Shown: positions 7,727 to 15,734 of the stretch, in pieces
Layout of the letters: each line of letters starts with the position of its first letter
How positions within the stretch are numbered: position 1 is the first letter of the stretch
Origin: Candidatus Blautia avicola
Lineage (GTDB): Bacteria > Bacillota > Clostridia > Lachnospirales > Lachnospiraceae
Direction of reading: 5' to 3'
DNA length: 44,881 bases
Assembly (NCBI GenBank): GCA_019120515.1
Contig: DWUY01000168.1
Location: 1-44,881, forward strand
The notes under the pieces: generated by a model
What the model saw: the letters and a program-made list of their open reading frames with translations, nothing else
Told to the model about the DNA's origin: nothing
Database searches by the model: none
Position numbers and translations under genes: made by a program

Positions 7727-7981
7727 ATGATACATCCATCTTACACAGAACTTATGGAGGCTATTAACGAAGGTTCTCAGATGGAGGACCAGCCATTAGT
7801 AACCAGCCGTTATTCCGTAGTCCTTGCTACAAGCAAGAGAGCAAGACAGCTGATCGCAGGAAGAGAACCTATGGTTCCTTCCGCAGGGAAAAAACCTTTG
7901 TCTATTGCGGTAGAAGAGATCTACAAAGGGAAAGTCCATATCCTGCCGGAAGATCCTCAGGCAGAAGAGGAAGAAAACTAA
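7727..7981 (+). CDS. rpoZ: RNA polymerase omega subunit
   Basis: The 84-residue product has the omega layout: a helical N-terminus, then S-R-Y-S-V-V-L-A-T-S-K-R-A-R-Q-L (about residues 26-41), which binds the beta-prime subunit, and K-K-P-L-S-I-A-V-E-E-I. The C-terminus is acidic, as is common. It starts 2 bases after the gmk stop with AAAGGAG upstream, and gmk-rpoZ linkage is nearly universal in Firmicutes. Omega helps assemble beta-prime into RNA polymerase. Confidence 0.95.
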   Translation: MIHPSYTELMEAINEGSQMEDQPLVTSRYSVVLATSKRARQLIAGREPMVPSAGKKPLSIAVEEIYKGKVHILPEDPQAEEEEN

Positions 7982-8056
7982 AAAGATAAAAATCATGTAC
8001 AGGGACTGCTGACAGCTTCTTGCCGGCGGTCCTTTGTGCTAATCCAAGGAGGTTTC

Positions 8057-9397
8057 ATGAGAAAGGTACTGTTTATTTCTCTTGGCTGTGATAAAAATCT
8101 GGCAGACTCGGAAGAAATGCTGGGAACGCTGGTAGAAAATGGCTATGAGATCACCAATGATGAAAGTGAGGCGGAGGCTATTGTTATCAATACCTGCGCT
8201 TTTATCCATGACGCAAAAGAGGAAAGCGTCAACAGCATTCTGGAAATGGCCCAGTATAAGGAAACTGGAAAATTAAAAGCCCTGCTGGTCACAGGATGTC
8301 TGGCCCAGCGCTATCAGAAAGAAATCATAAAAGAGATTCCTGAGGTAGACGCAGTTCTGGGAACCGGAAGCTGGGATGAACTGATCCAGGCTCTGGATAA
8401 GGCCTTTGAAGGTGAAAAATATCTGGATTTCCAGAGTATCGACCGGGTTCCTCAGGCAGAGGGAAAACGAGTGATCACCACAGGGGGCTATTACGATTAT
8501 CTGAAGATTGCGGAAGGCTGTGACAAATGCTGTACGTATTGTATCATTCCCAAACTCAGAGGAAAATATCGGAGCATTCCCATGGAAAAACTGGTGGCCC
8601 AGGCAGAATATCTGGCTTCCCAGGGGGTGCGGGAACTGATCGTGGTGGCCCAGGAAACGACTGTCTATGGAAAGGACCTTTACGGAGAAAAATCTCTCCA
8701 CATCCTGCTTCGGAAACTTTGCCGGATACCGGGGATCCAGTGGATCCGTATCCTTTACTGTTATCCGGAGGAAATTTATCCGGAACTGATCCAGACCATG
8801 AAAGAAGAAAGAAAGATCTGCCATTATCTGGACCTTCCTATCCAGCACTGTAATGACAGGATCTTAAAAAGAATGGGAAGAAGGACTACGAAAGCAGAAC
8901 TGATCCAGATCGTGGAGACTTTAAGAAAAGAGATCCCGGATATTATCCTCAGGACTACGCTGATCACCGGGTTCCCGGGAGAAACCCAGAAAGAGCATGA
9001 AGAACTGATGGAGTTTATCGATACTATGGAATTTGACCGTCTGGGAGTTTTCACTTACTCAGCAGAGGAGGACACTCCTGCGGCTAAAATGCCGGATCAG
9101 ATCGAGGAAGAGGAGAAGCAGCGGCGCCAGGCAGAGCTGATGGAACTTCAGCAGGAGATTTCCATTGATAAGGGAAACGCCAGGATCGGCAGTGAAGTAG
9201 AGGTTATGGTAGAAGGAAAAGTAGCTGATGAGAACGCTTACGTGGCCAGAACCTATGGAGACGCGCCGGGAGTGGACGGTTATCTGTTTATCAATACGGA
9301 CACCCAGCTGATGTCCGGAGATTTTGCCATGGTCCATGTGACCGGGGCCCTGGAATATGATTTGATAGGAGAGTTGAAAGATGAATACACCGAATAA
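8057..9397 (+). CDS. rimO: Ribosomal protein S12 methylthiotransferase RimO
   Basis: The 446-residue radical-SAM enzyme adds a methylthio group to an aspartate of ribosomal protein S12. The N-terminal UPF0004 domain contributes Cys11 (S-L-G-C-D-K-N), Cys47 (N-T-C-A-F) and Cys81 (T-G-C-L-A-Q-R) to one 4Fe-4S cluster. The radical-SAM triad is in G-C-D-K-C-C-T-Y-C-I-I-P near residue 155. The last 60-70 residues form a TRAM domain. The S-L-G-C-D-K-N and C-A-F motifs favour RimO over the tRNA enzyme MiaB. ATG 8057 follows AAGGAGG (8046-8052). It overlaps pgsA by 17 bases. Confidence 0.96.
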   Translation: MRKVLFISLGCDKNLADSEEMLGTLVENGYEITNDESEAEAIVINTCAFIHDAKEESVNSILEMAQYKETGKLKALLVTGCLAQRYQKEIIKEIPEVDAVLGTGSWDELIQALDKAFEGEKYLDFQSIDRVPQAEGKRVITTGGYYDYLKIAEGCDKCCTYCIIPKLRGKYRSIPMEKLVAQAEYLASQGVRELIVVAQETTVYGKDLYGEKSLHILLRKLCRIPGIQWIRILYCYPEEIYPELIQTMKEERKICHYLDLPIQHCNDRILKRMGRRTTKAELIQIVETLRKEIPDIILRTTLITGFPGETQKEHEELMEFIDTMEFDRLGVFTYSAEEDTPAAKMPDQIEEEEKQRRQAELMELQQEISIDKGNARIGSEVEVMVEGKVADENAYVARTYGDAPGVDGYLFINTDTQLMSGDFAMVHVTGALEYDLIGELKDEYTE

Positions 9398-9923
9398 ACT
9401 GACAATCGCAAGGGTGATCATGATCCCCTTTTTTGTAGCCTTTTTAATGTATGATATCACAGGAGCAGCAGATAAATGGATCGCGCTGGTGATCTTTGTA
9501 GCGGCCAGCCTTACCGATACTTTAGACGGATACCTGGCCAGAAAATATAATCTGGTAACGAATTTCGGAAAGTTTATGGATCCCTTGGCGGACAAACTCC
9601 TGGTGTGTTCCGCTTTGATCTGCTTTACCGCCATGGATAAGCTGGCAGCCTGGATCACCATCGTGATCATTGCCAGAGAGTTTATCATCAGCGGATTCCG
9701 CCTTGTAGCAGCAGATAACGGTATTGTGATCGCTGCCAGCTACTGGGGAAAATTCAAGACGGTATCTCAGATGATCCTGATCATCCTGATGATCATGGAT
9801 ATCCAGAATCCGGTCTTCCAGACCCTGATCACAGTATTTATTGTGATCGCTGTGGCCCTGACCATTATTTCTCTGGTAGACTATATTGTAAAGAATAAAA
9901 AAGTGCTGAGCATGCAGGACTGA
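9381..9923 (+). CDS. pgsA: CDP-diacylglycerol--glycerol-3-phosphate 3-phosphatidyltransferase
   Basis: This 180-residue membrane enzyme makes phosphatidylglycerol phosphate from CDP-diacylglycerol and glycerol-3-phosphate. The CDP-alcohol phosphotransferase signature D-x2-D-G-x2-A-R-x8-G-x3-D-x3-D is complete (D-T-L-D-G-Y-L-A-R ... G-K-F-M-D-P-L-A-D, about residues 47-70). About five membrane helices are visible. Start and overlap with rimO match the common rimO-pgsA arrangement in clostridia. Its product feeds cardiolipin synthesis, for which a synthase gene lies at 15735. Confidence 0.96.
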   Translation: MNTPNKLTIARVIMIPFFVAFLMYDITGAADKWIALVIFVAASLTDTLDGYLARKYNLVTNFGKFMDPLADKLLVCSALICFTAMDKLAAWITIVIIAREFIISGFRLVAADNGIVIAASYWGKFKTVSQMILIILMIMDIQNPVFQTLITVFIVIAVALTIISLVDYIVKNKKVLSMQD

Positions 9924-9939
9924 GAAAGAAGGAAAACAG

Positions 9940-11232
9940 ATGACAGCAGAATTGATCTGTGTGGGAACAGAACTGCTTTTAGGAAATATTGTGAATACTA
10001 ACGGCGCCTATATTGCCCAGAAATGTGCAGATCTGGGCCTGTCTATGTATTACCAAAGCGTAGTGGGAGACAATATGCGCCGGCTGTGCAAATGTTTCCG
10101 GGCGGCTATGAAACGGTCGGACGTGGTGATCCTCTGCGGCGGACTGGGGCCTACCCAGGATGACCTTACCAAAGAGGCGGTAGCCAAAGTCCTGAAGCGG
10201 GAACTGGTAGAGGATAAAAAAAGCCGGAAGCATATTGAAAAGTTTATGAAACAGTACCTGAGGAACACCCCGGGAAAGACCATTACCCAGAATAACTGGA
10301 AACAGGCTCTGATACCTGAGGGGGGCATTGCCGTAGAAAATGATAATGGAACGGCCCCAGGTATCATTGTGGAAGAAGGAGAGAAAGCAGCGATCCTTCT
10401 TCCGGGCCCTCCGGGAGAACTGATCCCTATGTTTGAAAGCAAAATTTATCCTTATCTTCATAAAAGACAGCCGGAGATCATTTCCTCCAGAACCCTGAAA
10501 ATCTGCGGCATAGGAGAGAGCCAGGCGGAAACAGATATCCGGGATCTGATCCAGAAGCAGAAAAATCCTACAGTGGCCACTTATGCAAAACCGGGGGAAG
10601 TCCATATCCGTCTTACAGCCAGGGCTGTTGATGAGGAAGAAGCACAAAAGCTGATAGAGCCTGTGGCCATTGAGCTGAGGCATCGTTTTGGAGAAGCCCT
10701 TTATACAGAAAGGGAAGAAATGACTCTGGAAGGAGCAGTAGTGGAGCTTCTGAAGGAGCGGGGCCTTACGGTGACTACAGTGGAATCCTGTACGGGAGGC
10801 GCCCTCTCCGCCAGGATCGTAGATGTGCCGGGAGCCTCAGAGGTGTTGAAACAGGGCTTTGTCACCTATTCCAATAAAGCAAAGAGAAAACTGGTCAAGG
10901 TAAAGAAGAGCACCTTAAAAGAGCAGGGGGCTGTCAGCCGGAAATGCGCAAAAGAAATGGCGGAAGGAGGAGCTGCAGCGGCAGGTGCAGACGGGGCTCT
11001 GTCTGTTACCGGATTTGCAGGTCCCCAGGGTGGAACAGACCGGTATCCGGTAGGAACGGTCTTTATCGGCTGCTGTTTTAAAGGAAAAACAAGGGTAAAA
11101 GAATGTCATTTTAACGGCGACCGAAGCAGCGTCAGAGAGCAGGCGGTAGTCAATGCCCTTGTGCTGCTCCGGCAATGTATTCTGGAGGAAAGCCCCGCCG
11201 ATATCAGGAAAACATCTTCATCATCTGAATGA
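9940..11232 (+). CDS. cinA: CinA family protein (competence/damage-inducible, NMN amidase-type)
   Basis: The 430-residue protein has two domains. The N-terminal molybdopterin-binding-like domain (about 1-170) has V-G-T-E-L-L-L-G-N-I-V-N-T-N and L-C-G-G-L-G-P-T-Q-D-D. The C-terminal PncC-type amidohydrolase domain (about 265-420) has E-S-C-T-G-G and the F-V-T-Y-S-N-x-A-K stretch. PncC-like domains deamidate nicotinamide mononucleotide, recycling NAD breakdown products. In many Firmicutes cinA precedes recA; here it is followed by a convergent gene pair instead. Its last 29 bases overlap the 3' end of the minus-strand gene at 11204. Confidence 0.95.
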   Translation: MTAELICVGTELLLGNIVNTNGAYIAQKCADLGLSMYYQSVVGDNMRRLCKCFRAAMKRSDVVILCGGLGPTQDDLTKEAVAKVLKRELVEDKKSRKHIEKFMKQYLRNTPGKTITQNNWKQALIPEGGIAVENDNGTAPGIIVEEGEKAAILLPGPPGELIPMFESKIYPYLHKRQPEIISSRTLKICGIGESQAETDIRDLIQKQKNPTVATYAKPGEVHIRLTARAVDEEEAQKLIEPVAIELRHRFGEALYTEREEMTLEGAVVELLKERGLTVTTVESCTGGALSARIVDVPGASEVLKQGFVTYSNKAKRKLVKVKKSTLKEQGAVSRKCAKEMAEGGAAAAGADGALSVTGFAGPQGGTDRYPVGTVFIGCCFKGKTRVKECHFNGDRSSVREQAVVNALVLLRQCILEESPADIRKTSSSSE

Positions 11233-11521
11233 TCTTATCCATACGGGCGGTTTCTTCCGGGGATTTTCCGGCTTTCAGGACCTGGATGATAGCGTCCATC
11301 TCTTCCCTGGAAAAGCGGGTACCCTTTGCCCGGCTCTGGGAGGCTGCTGCCATAAGAAGGGGAAGAAGTTCCTGAGGATTTTTTCCCGCGCCCTGCTGGG
11401 CAAAAGAATTTAACATAGCCAGTTTGGCCGGATCCAGTCCGGCCAGGCTGGGGTCTTTAGTCCAGGAAGTATTTTCCTGGTCTTTTTTTTGTTTACCGGA
11501 TCCATTTGAAGGGTTATCCAT
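11204..11521 (-). CDS. Hypothetical helical protein (second of a pair)
   Basis: I do not recognise this 105-residue protein. The N-terminus (1-25) is polar and rich in N, G, S, K and Q, and the remainder is predicted helical. The end is Met-rich (M-D-K-I-I-Q-M-M-K-M-F), resembling the end of the upstream partner (L-D-N-M-I-Q-T-L-T-M-L-Q-M-F). No signal peptide, cysteine motif or membrane segment is seen. ATG at 11521 is chosen because AAGGAGG lies 9 bases upstream on the minus strand; the longer frame to 11578 lacks a site. It overlaps the upstream gene by 8 bases, so the two are coupled. The 3' end overlaps cinA by 29 bases in convergent orientation. Confidence 0.75.
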   Translation of the reverse strand: MDNPSNGSGKQKKDQENTSWTKDPSLAGLDPAKLAMLNSFAQQGAGKNPQELLPLLMAAASQSRAKGTRFSREEMDAIIQVLKAGKSPEETARMDKIIQMMKMFS

Positions 11522-11879
11522 GGATATCTGCCTCCTTTTCCACCGGTTCCTGGGGGACGGGTTTCTGACTGAACTCAAACATCTGAAGCATAGTCAGAGT
11601 CTGGATCATGTTGTCAAGCTGCTCTTTGGTCCGGCCGTGGCAGACGCTGCTGCAGGCGGAGAGCATTTCCAGAGGTTTATTTTTTTCTCTGGACTGGGCG
11701 CAGATCTGAGCGGAGCCGGCAGCAGGTCTGAAGAACCGGAGTGTATTTTTTAACTCCAGAAATTTTGCAAAGACAGAGATAAAAGACTGTCCCTGAGGAG
11801 GCAGGTAGGGCAGAGCCGCCTTCAGCATTTCTATAGAATCTTCACTTACCATTTCGTCAAGAAGAGATTGATTATTCAT
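11514..11879 (-). CDS. Hypothetical helical protein (first of a pair)
   Basis: This 121-residue product is of unknown function. Residues 1-60 look amphipathic (S-I-E-M-L-K-A-A-L-P-Y-L-P-P), followed by a polar middle with three scattered cysteines and a C-terminal helix ending L-T-M-L-Q-M-F-E-F, then a Pro/Glu tail. There is no signal peptide or membrane segment. ATG 11879 is preferred because AGAGAAG precedes it; the frame is open to 11939. A -10-like TATAAT lies on the minus strand at 11907-11912 without a clear -35. The shared C-terminal pattern with the next gene suggests an old duplication or two halves of one complex. Confidence 0.7.
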   Translation of the reverse strand: MNNQSLLDEMVSEDSIEMLKAALPYLPPQGQSFISVFAKFLELKNTLRFFRPAAGSAQICAQSREKNKPLEMLSACSSVCHGRTKEQLDNMIQTLTMLQMFEFSQKPVPQEPVEKEADIHG

Positions 11880-11949
11880 AGACTTCTCTTTTTTGCATTT
11901 TGCTCCATTATATGCGGAAAAAGAAAAGTGTATGCCCAATATCCATCAG

Positions 11950-12179
11950 CTATCGGGTGCTTCCCCAAAGCCATTGGATATCTGGGAACAATAAATGTAA
12001 AATAAAGCCTAAAATAATGGCTGCTATTAAAATAAGGCCGGCATAACAAAAGATTTTTGCAATTGACCGTTTTCCCATTTGGAAATGGTTTGTCTTGAAA
12101 CCTGAAGCTCCATTCCTAATTCTTCTTGGGATAATCCTCTCATTTTTCTGATAGAAATAAGTTTTTCATTAAACTTCAT
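11950..12179 (-). pseudogene. Decayed XRE-family regulator with internal deletion
   Basis: On the minus strand, ATG 12179 follows AAGGAGG at 12191-12197 and opens a 50-residue frame. It contains a complete helix-turn-helix start: I-R-K-M-R-G-L-S-Q-E-E-L-G, then V-S-R-Q-T-I-S-K-W-E-N-G-Q, stopping at 12027. In another frame from about 12060 to 11950, a membrane-helix peptide can be read (I-L-I-A-A-I-I-L-G-F-I-L-H-L-L-F-P), ending in a stop at 11950-11952. The two parts fit an HTH regulator with a C-terminal membrane anchor whose middle was deleted with loss of frame. The short 50-residue form could still be made and might bind DNA. Confidence 0.7.
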
Positions 12180-12210
12180 TTATTAAAAATCCTCCTTATG
12201 TTTGTTTGCC

Positions 12211-12262
12211 TTAGCAAGCAACTGTATGAAGTATATATTTTTCGGATTTTATTAGCAAGCAA
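12211..12262 (-). promoter_or_regulatory. Minus-strand promoter flanked by two TTAGCAAGCAA direct repeats
   Basis: TTAGCAAGCAA occurs at 12211-12221 and 12252-12262, 41 bp apart. Read on the minus strand, a promoter -35 TTGCTA (12253-12258) and -10 TATACT (12230-12235) are spaced by 17 bases. One repeat overlaps the -35 and the other lies just past the expected start. It drives the decayed HTH gene and looks like its former autoregulatory operator pair. Confidence 0.5.
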
Positions 12263-12387
12263 GAAGTGTTGGCAATTTGTCAACCTGCTATAACATCTCG
12301 AAATTTACGGGTGTTTTAGCCGTATTTTATGTCACATGACCTTTTCACTATAGAAATCATAAGATATAGGGAAAGGAGTCTTGTGTT

Positions 12388-12537
12388 ATGAAAAGAGACA
12401 GAACAAAACTGGTGGAGGAAGGCAACACCATTTATGAGATAGATCTGGACTGTATGGAAAGAAAGGAGATGGAACGGGAGAAAGCAGGGAAAAGGCAGAG
12501 GGAAAACCAGTGCAGGGACTCCCGGGAGAAACAGTAG
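12388..12537 (+). CDS. Small charged hypothetical protein (49 aa)
   Basis: The 49-residue product is highly charged, with many Lys, Arg and Glu. It begins M-K-R-D-R-T-K-L-V-E-E-G-N and contains I-Y-E-I-D-L-D-C-M-E. AAAGGAG (12372-12378) precedes ATG 12388 at 9 bases, and a hairpin (AGGCGCC 12539-12545 with GGCGCCT 12555-12561) plus a terminator follow. The good ribosome site and isolated transcription unit support a real gene. The C-terminal half is low-complexity and likely helical. I recall similar short proteins in related genomes but no known function. The space 12263-12387 shows no further gene. Confidence 0.65.
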   Translation: MKRDRTKLVEEGNTIYEIDLDCMERKEMEREKAGKRQRENQCRDSREKQ

Positions 12538-12576
12538 AAGGCGCCTTTTGACAGGGCGCCTGCTGCTGCAGCTATG

Positions 12577-12624
12577 AAAAACTCTCCGGCTTTTGGGTTT
12601 TTGGAGCCTAGCCGGGGAGTTTTT
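12577..12624 (+). terminator. Rho-independent terminator
   Basis: AAAAACTCTCCGGCT (12577-12591) pairs with AGCCGGGGAGTTTTT (12610-12624) apart from one mismatch or wobble, with an 18-base loop and terminal T run. It ends the small charged gene and isolates alaS. Confidence 0.85.
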
Positions 12625-12627
12625 GTC

Positions 12628-12656
12628 TTGAAATACCAATCTGGCTGTGCTATCAT
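12628..12656 (+). promoter_or_regulatory. Probable alaS promoter
   Basis: TTGAAA (12628-12633) and TATCAT (12651-12656) lie 17 bases apart, directly after the terminator and 57 bases before the alaS start. No T-box leader fits in this short space, so alaS, unlike tyrS and trpE here, seems to lack tRNA control. Confidence 0.6.
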
Positions 12657-12712
12657 AAAAAACAATGACTGCTTATGAACAGAATATCGGCAGCATCTGG
12701 GAGGGAAAAACC

Positions 12713-15352
12713 GTGAAGAAATACGGAGTAAATGAATTAAGAAGAATGTTTTTAGAGTTTTTTGAGAGCAAGGGACATCTGGCGATGAAAAGCTTTTCCC
12801 TGGTTCCTCACAATGATAAAAGTCTCCTTTTGATCAATTCCGGTATGGCGCCTTTAAAGCCATACTTTACCGGGGCTGAGATCCCGCCGAGACGGAGAGT
12901 GACCACCTGTCAGAAATGTATCCGTACAGGAGATATTGAAAATGTAGGAAAGACTGCCCGCCACGGTACTTTCTTTGAAATGCTGGGAAACTTTTCTTTT
13001 GGCGATTATTTTAAACATGAAGCCATTGCCTGGTCCTGGGAATTCCTCACTGAGGTAGTAGGACTGGATCCGGACAGACTGTATCCGTCCGTATATTTGG
13101 ATGATGACGAGGCTTTTGAGATCTGGAATAAGGAGATCGGTATTCCTGCTGACAGGATCTATCGTTTCGGAAAAGAAGATAATTTCTGGGAACACGGCGC
13201 AGGTCCCTGCGGTCCATGTTCAGAGATCTACTATGATAGAGGAGAAAAATACGGCTGCGGCAAACCGGACTGTACGGTAGGCTGCGACTGCGACCGGTAC
13301 ATGGAGATCTGGAACAATGTATTTAGCCAGTTTAATAATGACGGAGAAGGTCATTATACAGAACTGATCCAGAAAAATATTGATACAGGTATGGGACTGG
13401 AGCGTCTGGCTTCTGTAGTTCAGGATGTAGATTCTATCTTTGATGTAGATACTCTCTGCGCTCTGAGAAATAAAGTGTGCGAGCTGGCTCATACCGAGTA
13501 TAAGAAAGACGAAGAAAAGGACGTTTCTATCCGTCTGATCACAGACCATATCCGTTCTGCTACCTTTATGATCTCTGACGGTATCATGCCTACCAATGAA
13601 GGAAGAGGCTATGTGCTCCGCCGACTGATCCGCCGGGCTGCCCGCCACGGACGTCTTCTGGGCATTCAGGGGAAGTTCCTGGCAGAACTGAGCGCTACGG
13701 TGATCGAAGGATCCAAAGACGGATATCCGGAACTGGAAGAGAAGAAGAGCTTTATCTTCCAGGTTCTTACCAAGGAAGAAGAACAGTTTAATAAAACCAT
13801 CGACCAGGGGCTCCATATCCTGGGAGAGATGGAAGAGGCCATGGAAAAAGAAGGAAAGAAAGAGCTGTCAGGAGATGACGCCTTTAAACTTTATGATACC
13901 TATGGATTCCCTCTGGATCTGACAAAGGAGATCCTGGAGGAGAAGGGATATACAGTAGACGAAGAAGGCTTTAAGAAATCTATGGACGTTCAGAGAGAAA
14001 CTGCCAGAAAAGCCAGAGAAGTGACTAACTATATGGGGGCTGACGCTACAGTATATGACCAGATTGATCCATCCATTACCACAGAGTTTGTAGGATACGA
14101 CCACCTGGTATGGGATTCCAAGGTAACGGTCATGACTACCCAGGAAGAAGTGACGGAAGCTCTCACAGAAGACCAGAGAGGAACCATATTTGTAGAACAG
14201 ACGCCTTTCTATGCTACCATGGGCGGCCAGGAAGGAGATAAAGGTGTTATTACTATCGGGGATTCCGAATTCAAAGTGGAAGATACCATTCACCTGAGAG
14301 GCGGAAAGGTAGGCCATGTAGGTGTCCTTACAAAAGGCATGATCAAAGTGGGAGATGTGGTGACCCTTCATGTGGACGAGGCAGGAAGAGCAGACTGCTG
14401 CAAGAACCACAGCGCTACCCATCTGCTTCAGAAAGCCTTAAAGACAGTCCTTGGTTCTCATGTAGAGCAGAAGGGTTCTCTGGTAACACCGGACAGACTC
14501 CGCTTTGACTTTGCTCATTTCCAGGCTATGACGCCGGAAGAACTGGCACAGACAGAAGCCCTGGTAAATAAGGAGATCCAGGCTAATCTGCCTGTACGGA
14601 CAGATATCATGACTATTGACGAGGCGAAGAAAACCGGTGCAATGGCTCTGTTTGGAGAAAAGTATGGAGAAAAGGTCCGTGTAGTATCTATGGGAGATTT
14701 CTCTAAGGAACTGTGCGGAGGTACTCATGTGCCAAATACCGGAGTGATCACTACCTTTAAGATCGTATCAGAAAGCGGGATCGCCGCAGGTGTACGCCGT
14801 ATCGAAGCTCTTACCGGAGATAGTGTATTCGCTTATTATAAAGACATCGAGAAACGCCAGGGAGAGATCGCAGCTATGCTGAAGACCACCCCGGCTGAGA
14901 TCGAAGAGAAGATCGCCCACCTTCAGGCAGAAGTAAAAGCTCTCCACAGTGAAAACGAATCTCTGAAGGCCAAGATGGCTCAGGATGCTGTGGGAGATGT
15001 AATGAGCCAGGTACAGGAGATCAAAGGCGTGAAACTCCTGGCAACAGCTCTTGAAGACGTGGATATGAACGGACTGAGAGATCTGGGCGATCAGTTAAAG
15101 GAAAAACTGGGCGAAGGCGTTGTTGTTCTTGCCAGTGTCAACAGCGGAAAAGTAAACCTTCTCGCCATGGTTACAGACCAGGCGCAGAAAGCCGGCGCTC
15201 ATGCAGGAAACCTGATCAAAGGAATTGCGGCCATCGTAGGCGGAGGCGGCGGCGGACGCCCGAATATGGCTCAGGCCGGAGGCAAGAATCCGGAAAAAGT
15301 ACCGGAAGCATTAAAGGCAGCAGGGGATATTTTGGCGGACCAGATAAAATAA
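12713..15352 (+). CDS. alaS: Alanyl-tRNA synthetase
   Basis: The 879-residue class II synthetase charges tRNA-Ala. The N-terminal catalytic core contains F-F-E-S-K-G-H and motif 2 around T-C-Q-K-C-I-R-T-G-D-I-E-N-V-G. The editing domain has the zinc-binding H-S-A-T-H and C-G-G-T-H motifs that remove misacylated Ser or Gly. The C-terminal DHHA1/C-Ala region is Gly-rich near the end. I chose the GTG at 12713, because GGGAGGG (12699-12705) is 7 bases upstream and the conserved family start (V/M-K-K-Y-G-V-N-E-L-R) begins there. The open frame extends to an ATG at 12665 without a ribosome site. tRNA-Ala is also the donor for RqcH, encoded at 3958. Confidence 0.97.
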   Translation: MKKYGVNELRRMFLEFFESKGHLAMKSFSLVPHNDKSLLLINSGMAPLKPYFTGAEIPPRRRVTTCQKCIRTGDIENVGKTARHGTFFEMLGNFSFGDYFKHEAIAWSWEFLTEVVGLDPDRLYPSVYLDDDEAFEIWNKEIGIPADRIYRFGKEDNFWEHGAGPCGPCSEIYYDRGEKYGCGKPDCTVGCDCDRYMEIWNNVFSQFNNDGEGHYTELIQKNIDTGMGLERLASVVQDVDSIFDVDTLCALRNKVCELAHTEYKKDEEKDVSIRLITDHIRSATFMISDGIMPTNEGRGYVLRRLIRRAARHGRLLGIQGKFLAELSATVIEGSKDGYPELEEKKSFIFQVLTKEEEQFNKTIDQGLHILGEMEEAMEKEGKKELSGDDAFKLYDTYGFPLDLTKEILEEKGYTVDEEGFKKSMDVQRETARKAREVTNYMGADATVYDQIDPSITTEFVGYDHLVWDSKVTVMTTQEEVTEALTEDQRGTIFVEQTPFYATMGGQEGDKGVITIGDSEFKVEDTIHLRGGKVGHVGVLTKGMIKVGDVVTLHVDEAGRADCCKNHSATHLLQKALKTVLGSHVEQKGSLVTPDRLRFDFAHFQAMTPEELAQTEALVNKEIQANLPVRTDIMTIDEAKKTGAMALFGEKYGEKVRVVSMGDFSKELCGGTHVPNTGVITTFKIVSESGIAAGVRRIEALTGDSVFAYYKDIEKRQGEIAAMLKTTPAEIEEKIAHLQAEVKALHSENESLKAKMAQDAVGDVMSQVQEIKGVKLLATALEDVDMNGLRDLGDQLKEKLGEGVVVLASVNSGKVNLLAMVTDQAQKAGAHAGNLIKGIAAIVGGGGGGRPNMAQAGGKNPEKVPEALKAAGDILADQIK

Positions 15353-15385
15353 TGCAGGTTTTTAAGAAAAATTAATCCAAACCAG

Positions 15386-15413
15386 TTGACGTATGACAAA
15401 AATCTGCTATAAT
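15386..15413 (+). promoter_or_regulatory. rpsU promoter
   Basis: TTGACG (15386-15391) and TATAAT (15408-15413) are spaced 16 bases apart, 77 bases before the rpsU start. The longer open frame upstream of rpsU starts inside this -10 and can be discarded. Confidence 0.8.
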
Positions 15414-15489
15414 GGTTTGTGTGCAAAAAAATACCCAGACAGTTGTATTATGCACAATTTACAGCTGGAGGGAGGTTAGGTGTGAGACT

Positions 15490-15666
15490 ATGTCAAACGT
15501 AATCGTAAAAGAGAACGAGACTTTGGATAGCGCTTTACGTCGTTTCAAGCGTAGCTGTGCTAAGGCCGGCATTCAGCAGGAAATCCGTAAAAGAGAGCAT
15601 TACGAGAAACCTAGTGTTCGTCGTAAGAAAAAATCTGAAGCAGCTAGAAAACGTAAATATAATTAA
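15490..15666 (+). CDS. rpsU: 30S ribosomal protein S21
   Basis: The 58-residue product is strongly basic. It opens with [21 protein letters not shown] and ends in a Lys/Arg-rich tail, matching the usual S21 length and sequence. ATG 15490 follows a purine-rich tract (GGAGGGAGG at 15468-15476 and AGGTG at 15478-15482). S21 sits near the 3' end of 16S rRNA and aids initiation. Its own promoter and terminator make it monocistronic. Confidence 0.97.
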   Translation: MSNVIVKENETLDSALRRFKRSCAKAGIQQEIRKREHYEKPSVRRKKKSEAARKRKYN

Positions 15667-15675
15667 TGTGCAGTA

Positions 15676-15705
15676 AAAGCCTCTGGAGGATACCAGAGGC
15701 TTTCT
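15676..15705 (+). terminator. rpsU terminator
   Basis: GCCTCTGG (15679-15686) and CCAGAGGC (15693-15700) form a perfect 8-bp stem with a 6-base loop, preceded by AAA and followed by TTTCTTA. Confidence 0.85.
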
Positions 15706-15734
15706 TACTTCGAAGTAAATGTTAAGGACAGTTT

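Noticed and set aside
12665-12712. ATG-started 16-codon extension of alaS
   Set aside because: No ribosome site ahead of it; the GTG at 12713 has one and matches the family start.
15412-15489. Extension of rpsU to the -10 box
   Set aside because: It begins inside the promoter and S21 has a constant 57-58-residue length.
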